DNA of 64,000 nucleotides from an uncultured Lachnospiraceae bacterium. Lineage in GTDB: Bacteria > Bacillota > Clostridia > Lachnospirales > Lachnospiraceae. Made by a program: the position numbers and the translations under genes. The number at the start of each line of letters is the position of its first letter. Positions within the stretch are counted from its first letter, which is position 1. The notes beneath the pieces were generated by a model, which was given only the letters and a program-made list of their open reading frames with translations, was not told the origin of the DNA and did no database searches. This document shows positions 27,108 through 35,022 of this stretch, one piece after another. Location of the stretch: positions 9,359 through 73,358 of the forward strand of contig CAJUJL010000005.1 in assembly GCA_910586725.1 (NCBI GenBank), read 5' to 3'.

Positions 27108-28232
27108 ATGAAAGCAGAACTGTTATTTCAGAAAATTGAGGAAATGGGCATTACTTTTTATACGGGAGTGCCGGACTCACAGTTAAAAGCATTTTGCGAT
27201 ACGCTGATGGAGAGATATGGCGTGGGAGAGCGTCATGTGATCGCCGCCAATGAGGGCGCAGCCGCGGGCCTTGCCGCAGGGCATTATCTGGCGACAGGCA
27301 AACCCGCCGTTGTTTATATGCAGAACAGTGGAATTGGAAATGCCGTGAATCCCATATGTTCTTTGCTGAATGACAAAGTGTATGCGATTCCGGCATTGTT
27401 TATTATAGGATGGCGCGGGGAACCGGGCGTACACGATGAACCGCAGCATATTTTTCAGGGTGAAATTACCACGCAGTTACTGGATTGCCTGAACGTTAAA
27501 AATTTTGTGATCGACAAGCAGACCTCCAGGGAGGATCTGGACGCATATTTTACCGAAATCCAAAAAGAATTTTCGGCCGGACGGCAGTGCGCTCTTGTCG
27601 TCAAAAAAGGCGGGCTTTCTACAGATATAAAGATGCGGTACGCCAATGACAATCCAATGTCAAGAGAAGAGATTGTAAATATCATTGTAGACCATACGGA
27701 AGAAGACGCCATATTTGTATCGACAACGGGCAAATTGTCAAGGGAATTATTTGAAGCGCGGGAAAACAGAAGCCAGGGGCATAAGCAGGACTTTCTGACC
27801 GTAGGCTCTATGGGGCACGCTTCTATGATTGCCATGGGAATTGCAAGAGAGAAGAAAGACCGGCGGGTATTTTGCCTGGACGGCGACGGAGCCGTGATTA
27901 TGCACATGGGAAGCCTTGCGGTAGCGGGGGCGGACCATCTGGATCATTTTGTGCATCTTCTGGTGGACAATGGCGCCCATGAAACGGTAGGCGGGCTGCC
28001 GACCGTTGGAACAGAAATAGATTATCCTCTGCTGGCAAAAGCGTGCGGATATGAGCATGTATTTACAGCGGAAAAGAAAGAAGAACTGTTAGAAGCGCTT
28101 TCCAACATAAAAGGCATCAGGGGATCCGTATTTTTAATTGTCAAAGCAAATATCGGATCAAGAAGCGATTTGGGCAGACCGACCACAACTCCGATCGAGA
28201 ACAAAGAAGCGTTTATGAATTTTATCAAATAA
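27108..28232 (+). CDS. aepY: Phosphonopyruvate decarboxylase
   Basis: A thiamine-diphosphate enzyme that decarboxylates phosphonopyruvate to phosphonoacetaldehyde, the step that pulls phosphonate synthesis forward. The 374-aa length is typical. The N-terminal half has TGVPDSQLKAFCD and AANEGAAAGLAAGHY with the catalytic Glu. The C-terminal half has the ThDP motif DGDGAVIMHMGSLAVAG followed by a conserved Asn (VDNGAH). AAAGGAG precedes the ATG. The PEP mutase that supplies its substrate lies at 31698, so the C-P bond-forming pair is complete. Confidence 0.94.
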   Translation: MKAELLFQKIEEMGITFYTGVPDSQLKAFCDTLMERYGVGERHVIAANEGAAAGLAAGHYLATGKPAVVYMQNSGIGNAVNPICSLLNDKVYAIPALFIIGWRGEPGVHDEPQHIFQGEITTQLLDCLNVKNFVIDKQTSREDLDAYFTEIQKEFSAGRQCALVVKKGGLSTDIKMRYANDNPMSREEIVNIIVDHTEEDAIFVSTTGKLSRELFEARENRSQGHKQDFLTVGSMGHASMIAMGIAREKKDRRVFCLDGDGAVIMHMGSLAVAGADHLDHFVHLLVDNGAHETVGGLPTVGTEIDYPLLAKACGYEHVFTAEKKEELLEALSNIKGIRGSVFLIVKANIGSRSDLGRPTTTPIENKEAFMNFIK

Positions 28233-28245
28233 AAGAGGAAACAGT

Positions 28246-28956
28246 ATGAGAGCATTGATTTTAAATTCCGGCATCGGAAAACGAATGGGAGAATTAACCA
28301 AAACAAAAAATAAATGCATGGCGGAAATCGGTGAAAATACAACGATCATTGACTGGCAGCTTCAGATGCTTTTGAAGGCGGGCGTTTCTGACGTCGTAAT
28401 AACGACAGGGCCGTTTGCAGAGCATTTGCAGGAATATGTTACCGGAAAATATCCGCAGATTGCTTTTACTTTTTGTTATAATGCCGAGTATGACCGGACA
28501 AACTATATCTATTCCATTGCGCTTGCCGCGGATGTTTTAGACGACGACATATTATTGATGCACGGAGATCTGGTCTTTGAAGAGAGCGTAATTACAGACG
28601 TATTAAACGCACAGACGAGCGTTATGGTAATTGATAAATCTCTGCCTTTGCCGGAAAAGGATTTTAAAGCCGTAGTGCAGGACAATACGATCACAAAGGT
28701 AGGCATTGAATTTTTTGAACAGGCGTATGCGGCGCAGCCGCTCTATAAATTGCTGAAAAAAGACTGGAGCCTGTGGCTTGCAAATATTTTGAAATTTTGC
28801 AGGGAGGATAAACGCAGCGTATACGCGGAAAACGCATTGAATGAAATTTCAGGACAATTGGATGTATTGCCCCTTGATGTGGACGGAAGAATTTGCATGG
28901 AAGTAGATAATTTGGAAGATTTGGAGAGAGCACGCAGTTTATTTGAGAAAATGTAA
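28246..28956 (+). CDS. LicC/PntC-like nucleotidyltransferase
   Basis: A 236-aa GT-A-fold nucleotidyltransferase: ILNSGIGKRMGELTKTKNK at the N-terminus (NTP-binding loop with Arg and Lys), LLMHGDLVFEE for metal binding and MEVDNLEDLERA near the end. This pattern fits CTP:phosphocholine cytidylyltransferases and the related CTP:2-aminoethylphosphonate cytidylyltransferases. Between aepY and an alcohol dehydrogenase-LicD fusion, it probably activates the phosphonate headgroup as a CMP ester. The exact substrate is inferred. Confidence 0.82.
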   Translation: MRALILNSGIGKRMGELTKTKNKCMAEIGENTTIIDWQLQMLLKAGVSDVVITTGPFAEHLQEYVTGKYPQIAFTFCYNAEYDRTNYIYSIALAADVLDDDILLMHGDLVFEESVITDVLNAQTSVMVIDKSLPLPEKDFKAVVQDNTITKVGIEFFEQAYAAQPLYKLLKKDWSLWLANILKFCREDKRSVYAENALNEISGQLDVLPLDVDGRICMEVDNLEDLERARSLFEKM

Positions 28957-28982
28957 GGGAAATCGGCATTGAGGAGAGAAGA

Positions 28983-31571
28983 ATGGCAATTGCAAAACAG
29001 ATCAGTCAGGAAATATTCGAAGGAGAAGAGAGCTGCCGTTACGCGGAGCAGATCATAAAACAGGCCAAAGCAGACAAAATCCTTGTTGTATGCGGCAGTG
29101 CGTTCCGGCGTTCGGCTCTTCCGGAGATTTTTGCGGAAAACAATATGGATTATGTTATATACAATGGATTCAGGCCGAATCCGACCTATGAAAACGTATT
29201 GGAGGGCCTAAAAGTATTTCGTGAAAATCATTGTGATTTTTTGATTTCCGTCGGAGGGGGAAGCGCAATCGACGTTGCCAAATGCATCAAGGCATATGCC
29301 GACATGGACATTTGTGACGAATATACGGACCGGGAAATTACAGACAGTAAAATCCCGCATCTGGCAGTGCCTACGACGGCGGGAACGGGCAGTGAATCTA
29401 CTCAGTTTGCCGTTCTCTATTACAAGGGAGAAAAAAAATCTGTCAGCGCCGGATGTCTGCTGCCGGAATATGTTATCCTTGATCCTTCTTTTCTTTCGAC
29501 GCTTCCGGATTACCAGAAAGCGTCGACATTGATGGACGCGTTATGCCAGGCAACGGAATCTTACTGGGCCAAAAAGGCGACAAAAGAGAGCAGGAATTAT
29601 GCGGAGGAAGCGATTACATTAATTTTGCGCTATGCCAAGCCATACATTCAGGCAAACGGCAATCTGGTAGAAATTTTTCATGGAGCGAATCTGGCCGGCA
29701 GGGCCATTAATCTTACACAGACCACATTGGCTCACGCGATGAGTTATAAACTGACTTCTTTTTATGGGATTGCGCATGGACATGCCGTTGCGGTGTGTAT
29801 GCCGTATGTATGGGAGTATTTGGCGTCTCATACCGATTGCCTGATCGAAGGGGTCAACCAAGAAGAACTGGAGCAGACGCTTGCGCGTCTGAATGAATTG
29901 TATTGCTGTCAAAATACGAAAGAAACGATCGCATTTTTAAAAGGAATGCTTGTGGATTATGGCCTTTCTGCGCCTGAGATAAAGGAAGAAGAGATAGAGA
30001 TTCTCGCAGGTTCCGTAAATGCACAGAGAATGCGGAATTTTCCGGCAGTCGTTGAAAGAGAGGACTTAGAAGCGCTTTACCGGAGGATTTTGACAGAGTC
30101 CGATCAACAAAGCGTCCCCAATCAATTTCTTTACCATGTGGTAAGCGATCTGCGTCTTTCGGATGAGCATTTGTCTGAAAACCAGCCGTATACATGCGGA
30201 TTTGAAGTGCGGGAGTCTAAATCAGAGCGCAGAATCAAGGCGGCGGCAATGCTCTTGGATGCGGTGTGGGCGTATGGCCGCAGCAGTGAGGAAGACGGGC
30301 ATAGGCTCAAAAAGATCATTTCCGAATTGAGCATCAGTTTAAACGGATATGCGCTCAAAAACGAAGTGGATGTCATCAATTATAAAAATGCCGCGGAGGG
30401 CATGAAAGAATTTAAACTTCCGTTCCTTGCGGAAGAGACGCAGGATGTGCAGGACATGCAGCAGAAATACGGCGTGTCTTACGCGCATGCCTGTGTATTG
30501 TACCAGATGCAAAGGGTGGAGGATGCATTTAAGCAAAACGATGCAAAGATTGCCGATGTGTTTGGCGTAAGGGACATAGAAACCAATATAAAAATTTTAC
30601 AGGGAATGCTTTGTCAGTACGGTCTTCTCCCGGGGGAGCCGTTTGATGCGCTGGAAGCGCGCCGGATGGCGCTGTACTGGGAATATGTCAAAGTAAGATT
30701 TTATGACAGGAAATTTCACAAATATCTGACCAGGCTGCGCAAAGTACAATTGGAAATGATGGATGAAATCGCAAGAATCTGTGACAAACATCATCTGACA
30801 TATGTTTTAAATTACGGCAGTCTGCTTGGGGCGGTTCGTCACGGAGGATTTATTCCTTGGGACGATGATTTGGACGTCTGCATGCCAAGAGAGGATTATG
30901 AAAAATTTCTGAAAATCGGGAGCAGAGAATTACAAAAAGGATGCTATATATACCATAGCGGAGAATATAAAGATTGTTGGTCTTCCATTATGAAAGTAAT
31001 GAAAAAGGACACTGTATTCGTGCGGCGTCAGTACAATTTCGGAGAAGAAGACGGGCAGAGAATTTTTGTGGATATATGGCCGCTTGACAATGTAAGGTGG
31101 CCGGAAGAAAAACCGGTTCGCAGAATGAAAAAGAAAAAGAGGCTCTTAACGGCAATGCTTCGTCTGAAAGTACAGGCTAGAAACGGCGTGCCCCTTGGAA
31201 AGAAACAAAAGCTGAAGCTGTTTTTGGGCAAACCATTTTCCGAGCAATGGATCATTCAGAAACGCAGACAGGTTGTGACCCAGTGGAGGGATCTGGAAAC
31301 AGATTACTGGCTTAGCGGAGGCGTATATGGCTATGTCAAGGAAATCATGCCAAAGTCCTGGTATATTCCAACCGTTAAGATGTCGTTTGAGGGACATGAA
31401 TATCAATTTCCGGGAAAATACGAAGAAGTATTGAAGCATCTCTACGGAAATTACATGCAGATCCCACCGATTGACAAGCGCTATACACATGCTCCGTTTA
31501 AAGTGCAGATGGAAAAAGACGGAGAAGTTTTGTATTTTAATGAGATGCATTACAGAAAAGGAAAAAAGTAG
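28983..31571 (+). CDS. Fusion: iron-type alcohol dehydrogenase (phosphonoacetaldehyde reductase-like) plus LicD
   Basis: An 862-aa fusion. Residues about 1-380 are a group III iron-type alcohol dehydrogenase: SVGGGSAIDVAK (NAD binding), TTAGTGSEST, and metal-site segments MDALCQATES and AHAMSYK...AHGHAV. The DxxxH ligand motif reads DALCQ, with Gln at the usual His. Residues about 380-600 are helical and unassigned. Residues about 600-862 are LicD with GSLLGAVRHGGFIPWDDD and DVCMPREDY. The domain order implies reduction of phosphonoacetaldehyde to 2-hydroxyethylphosphonate followed, after CTP activation, by transfer to glycan. The chemistry is inferred; the fusion itself is one uninterrupted frame. 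Confidence 0.86.
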   Translation: MAIAKQISQEIFEGEESCRYAEQIIKQAKADKILVVCGSAFRRSALPEIFAENNMDYVIYNGFRPNPTYENVLEGLKVFRENHCDFLISVGGGSAIDVAKCIKAYADMDICDEYTDREITDSKIPHLAVPTTAGTGSESTQFAVLYYKGEKKSVSAGCLLPEYVILDPSFLSTLPDYQKASTLMDALCQATESYWAKKATKESRNYAEEAITLILRYAKPYIQANGNLVEIFHGANLAGRAINLTQTTLAHAMSYKLTSFYGIAHGHAVAVCMPYVWEYLASHTDCLIEGVNQEELEQTLARLNELYCCQNTKETIAFLKGMLVDYGLSAPEIKEEEIEILAGSVNAQRMRNFPAVVEREDLEALYRRILTESDQQSVPNQFLYHVVSDLRLSDEHLSENQPYTCGFEVRESKSERRIKAAAMLLDAVWAYGRSSEEDGHRLKKIISELSISLNGYALKNEVDVINYKNAAEGMKEFKLPFLAEETQDVQDMQQKYGVSYAHACVLYQMQRVEDAFKQNDAKIADVFGVRDIETNIKILQGMLCQYGLLPGEPFDALEARRMALYWEYVKVRFYDRKFHKYLTRLRKVQLEMMDEIARICDKHHLTYVLNYGSLLGAVRHGGFIPWDDDLDVCMPREDYEKFLKIGSRELQKGCYIYHSGEYKDCWSSIMKVMKKDTVFVRRQYNFGEEDGQRIFVDIWPLDNVRWPEEKPVRRMKKKKRLLTAMLRLKVQARNGVPLGKKQKLKLFLGKPFSEQWIIQKRRQVVTQWRDLETDYWLSGGVYGYVKEIMPKSWYIPTVKMSFEGHEYQFPGKYEEVLKHLYGNYMQIPPIDKRYTHAPFKVQMEKDGEVLYFNEMHYRKGKK

Positions 31572-31573
31572 TG

Positions 31574-31697
31574 ACAAATGTCGAATAATAGGGTATGGTA
31601 GTTCTAAAAGAATAATGAGAAGGAATTAAATGCATAGTTAAGCATGAAAAATCTTATCTTATATAAAAAATGAAACAACATCGCAAAGGAGGCAAAT
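31574..31697. other. Non-coding gap upstream of the PEP mutase gene
   Basis: An AT-rich gap of about 124 bp. It ends with a strong AAAGGAGG ribosome site for aepX. TATAAA at 31662-31667 could be a -10 box, but no good -35 box lies 16-18 bp upstream, so I do not call a promoter. No stable terminator-like hairpin was seen. Confidence 0.4.
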
Positions 31698-32993
31698 ATG
31701 AAAACAGTCTATTTGAGCATGAGTACAGACCTGATTCATGGCGGACATATTAATATGATTGAGAAAGCGGCGGAACTGGGAGAGCTGACGGTGGGCGTAT
31801 TAACAGACAAAGTAGTCGCCAGCTATAAAAGATTTCCACTGTTGACGTATGAGGAGCGTGCGAAAATTATCGCAAACATTCGGGGCGTTGCAAAAGTAAT
31901 TCCACAGGATACCTTGAGTTATAAGAAAAATCTTGAAACGCTGAAACCGGATTATCTGGTGCATGGAGACAACTGGAAAGAGGGATTTCAAAAGGCAATC
32001 CGTGCCGAGGCAATTGAAGTTTTAGCTTCTTACGGCGGTATATTAAAAGAATTTCCCTATTCTGACGATGAACAGTATCAGAGACTGGAAGACGCTTCCA
32101 GAGATCAGCTGTCAATTCCGGACATTCGAAGGAGCCGTCTGAAAAAGCTTCTCGGCATGAAAACAACGGTAACGGCAATTGAAACGCACAGCGGCCTGAC
32201 AGGCATTATTGCGGAGAAGACACAGGTATTAGAGGAGGGAAAAGCATATCAGTTTGACGCTATGTGGGTGTCCAGCCTTTGCGATTCAACGGCAAAAGGC
32301 AAGCCGGATATTGAGCTTGTCGATATGACTTCCCGTTTACAGACCATTGAAGATATTATGGAGGTTACGACCAAACCGATTATTTTCGACGGAGATACCG
32401 GCGGAATGATCGAGCATTTTGTATACAATATCAAAACGCTGGAAAGAATCGGAGTTTCCGCATGCATCATTGAAGATAAAACGGGGCTGAAGAAGAATTC
32501 CTTGTTTGGCAATGAAGTAGTGCAGACACAGGATTCCATTGAGCATTTTTCCGAAAAAATCCGCGCCGGCAAGAAGGCGTTAAAAACCAGCGATTTTATG
32601 CTGATTGCCAGAATTGAGAGCCTTATTTTAGAACGTGGCATGGAAGACGCGCTAACGAGGGCGTTTGCGTTTATAGAGGCAGGGGCCGACGGCATTATGA
32701 TCCATTCCCGTAAGAAAGATCCTTCCGAAATTTTTGAATTCTGTGAAAAATTCCGTGAAAAAGATAAGAAAACGCCGCTGGTTGTTGTTCCGACCTCCTT
32801 TAACAGCGTAACGGAAGAAGAATTTGCAGAGAGAAATATCAATATCGTAATTTACGCAAACCAGCTGACAAGAAGCGCATTCCCTGCCATGCAGAAAATT
32901 GCCGAGACGATTTTGAAGAACCACAGGGCGAAAGAGGCGGATGAGATGTGCATGCCTTTTAAAGATATAATCCGCCTGATACCCGAAGAATAA
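31698..32993 (+). CDS. aepX: Phosphoenolpyruvate mutase with N-terminal cytidylyltransferase-like domain
   Basis: A 431-aa two-domain protein. Residues about 1-130 are a TagD/PCT-like cytidylyltransferase domain with HGGH (14-17), but the ISTT-type second motif of active enzymes is not evident. Residues about 140-431 are PEP mutase of the isocitrate lyase superfamily, with IIFDGDTGG and the diagnostic EDK-x5-NS motif (259-268), which distinguishes PEP mutase from hydrolases. It rearranges PEP into phosphonopyruvate, the entry reaction of phosphonate biosynthesis. AepY at 27108 uses the product. This fusion type is known from other phosphonate loci. Confidence 0.95.
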   Translation: MKTVYLSMSTDLIHGGHINMIEKAAELGELTVGVLTDKVVASYKRFPLLTYEERAKIIANIRGVAKVIPQDTLSYKKNLETLKPDYLVHGDNWKEGFQKAIRAEAIEVLASYGGILKEFPYSDDEQYQRLEDASRDQLSIPDIRRSRLKKLLGMKTTVTAIETHSGLTGIIAEKTQVLEEGKAYQFDAMWVSSLCDSTAKGKPDIELVDMTSRLQTIEDIMEVTTKPIIFDGDTGGMIEHFVYNIKTLERIGVSACIIEDKTGLKKNSLFGNEVVQTQDSIEHFSEKIRAGKKALKTSDFMLIARIESLILERGMEDALTRAFAFIEAGADGIMIHSRKKDPSEIFEFCEKFREKDKKTPLVVVPTSFNSVTEEEFAERNINIVIYANQLTRSAFPAMQKIAETILKNHRAKEADEMCMPFKDIIRLIPEE

Positions 32994-33025
32994 GAGTTGT
33001 TTTGTACAAAAGGGGGCGCTGCATC

Positions 33026-35020
33026 ATGGGAATCAAAGCATACATGGATGAACAGAAAAGAATCCGGCAGAATTGGAAGGAAATTTTAAAAAATAATCAG
33101 GATGCGATTGAAAACTATGATTCGGAATGTCGTTACTATGGAGAATGCTTAAACAAGCGGATAGAAAAGAAAGTATTGTATGAATCGGCAAAGGGAGAGC
33201 GGCAGTTTCAGGCGCTTTCCGCTTTATTCGAGTGTTTTGTAAACAGACCGGATTTTAAGGAATATCTTCATGTGTGGGTGTTCCATAAATGGGGAGAATA
33301 CCGTATTGTGAAAAAGAAATATGAACAGCACAAAAATGTGAAGTTTTTTGTAATCAAAGATGAGGTTCCAAAGGAATACTACGAAAATCTGGCGACTGCA
33401 AAATATCTTTTTCATGGCGGCAACTTCCCTTACTATTTTGTTAAGCGCGAAGAGCAGGTTTATTTGAGCATCCGGCAAATGGACGAAAAAAGGATGCTGT
33501 TTCTGGAAAATAATATGAACAGTTATCGCGCGGCAAATCATATGCACAATCTTTTGTTATCGGACTTTGTGCTGACCGGCAGCCAGAAAGCATGTGATCT
33601 GCTGAAAAAAGCATTTAAATTAAAGGGTATTTATGAAGGCAGAGTCCTGATTGCAGACGCGCAGAAACAGGCCGGAGAAATTTTGCAGACCGTACTGGAT
33701 CAAAAAGACGTCATAACGCCGGAAGGCGGATTTGAAACAGAAAAGAAAAAGCTTTTGTTTTATGGCGCCGGTTTGGCTATGAATGGGGTAACGGAGGCAT
33801 TGCTGGCTCTTTTAAAGAAAATTGACTATAGCAGATATGACGTTACGGTATGCTGCCGTTTAAGGGATGGGATATACAGCCAGAAAAATCTGGAGCGGAT
33901 TGATCCAAACGTGCGGGTACTGGTATCCAGAGGCACGGATCCAATGACGGAAGAGGAATATCTTGCAGCGTTATATCTGAAAAAGCATGGCATTAGCGGC
34001 AGGGAAGAAGAGAAGATTTATCATAAAAACAGACGCTTATTCAAAAGAGCGGCATTGCGCATGACGGGCAATACATCGTATGACTGCGTGATCGATTTTT
34101 CGGGGTACGCTGTCTGGATGCCGCTGCTGCTTTTGGAGGTTCCGGCGCAAAAGAGGCTGATTTGGCAGCATCAGGATCTGAAAGAAGATTTTAAAACGAT
34201 CAACAATGGAAAATTAAAGCATCTTCATGTGAATATTGAAGGGGTAACTTCGCTGTATCCAAAGTTCGATAAAATTGTAGCGGTCAATCGGCCCTTGATG
34301 GAGATCAACCGGGAAAAACTTGGATGCGCGGAAACAGAGGGCCGATTCTGTTATGCTACAAATATCATAGACAAAGAACGGCTGGATGAGAAAATTTCCG
34401 GAATTGAGGCCGATTCCATACTGACCGACGCAAACGGCAGGAGATATCTGGTGGCTGACAGTGAAAGGTCTTCTGTGGACGGCATGATTAAAATGTTTGC
34501 TCTGGACAAAGAGGAAGGACAGTTTGATTTTGTAACGATCGGAAGGCTTTCGCAGGAAAAGAACCACCTGAATCTGATATTGGCGTTTCAGGAGTTTTTA
34601 AAGGAATATCCGAAAAGCCGTCTGTTCATTGTGGGCAAAGGCGTGCTGCTGGAAGAACTGCAGACGGTTGCTGCGCGGGAACAACTCGAAAAACATGTGA
34701 TTTTTACCGGAAATCTGACGAATCCGTTTCTTTTGATGAGGCATTGCGACTGCTTTGTCTTTCCCTCTTATTTTGAAGGACAGGGCCTTGTCGTATTGGA
34801 AGCCAGAATTCTTGGAATGCCGATTGTAATGTCTGATTACGGCGTGGCGGAATCTGTCTGCGTACCGGACGGACAATACCTGACCGGCATGGAAAAAGAA
34901 GATATTCTCAAAGGCCTGTTTGCATTTGTACAGGGAGAAGTTCCGAAAAACTATACGTTTGATCTTGAAGCATACAATCGAAACGCGATCGAGGAGTTTT
35001 ATCGGGTTTTAGAGGATTGA
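33026..35020 (+). CDS. GT4 glycosyltransferase with degenerate TagF-like N-terminal region
   Basis: About 664 aa from ATG 33026, with AGGGGGCG upstream; the frame is open from 33002. The N-terminal 190 residues resemble the start of CDP-glycerol glycerophosphotransferase-type proteins (NLATAKYLFHGGNFPYYFVKR...QVYLSI), but the WHGTP-type catalytic motif is absent. From about residue 245 a GT-B glycosyltransferase follows, with FVTIGRLSQEKNH near 498 and the retaining GT4 E-x7-E in FEGQGLVVLEA. The domain order suggests a dead phosphotransferase domain joined to an active retaining transferase. The next gene starts 2 bp after its stop. Confidence 0.83.
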   Translation: MGIKAYMDEQKRIRQNWKEILKNNQDAIENYDSECRYYGECLNKRIEKKVLYESAKGERQFQALSALFECFVNRPDFKEYLHVWVFHKWGEYRIVKKKYEQHKNVKFFVIKDEVPKEYYENLATAKYLFHGGNFPYYFVKREEQVYLSIRQMDEKRMLFLENNMNSYRAANHMHNLLLSDFVLTGSQKACDLLKKAFKLKGIYEGRVLIADAQKQAGEILQTVLDQKDVITPEGGFETEKKKLLFYGAGLAMNGVTEALLALLKKIDYSRYDVTVCCRLRDGIYSQKNLERIDPNVRVLVSRGTDPMTEEEYLAALYLKKHGISGREEEKIYHKNRRLFKRAALRMTGNTSYDCVIDFSGYAVWMPLLLLEVPAQKRLIWQHQDLKEDFKTINNGKLKHLHVNIEGVTSLYPKFDKIVAVNRPLMEINREKLGCAETEGRFCYATNIIDKERLDEKISGIEADSILTDANGRRYLVADSERSSVDGMIKMFALDKEEGQFDFVTIGRLSQEKNHLNLILAFQEFLKEYPKSRLFIVGKGVLLEELQTVAAREQLEKHVIFTGNLTNPFLLMRHCDCFVFPSYFEGQGLVVLEARILGMPIVMSDYGVAESVCVPDGQYLTGMEKEDILKGLFAFVQGEVPKNYTFDLEAYNRNAIEEFYRVLED

Positions 35021-35022
35021 GA

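Noticed and set aside
31638..31667. Promoter before aepX
   Set aside because: TATAAA is present, but no acceptable -35 element lies 16-18 bp upstream.
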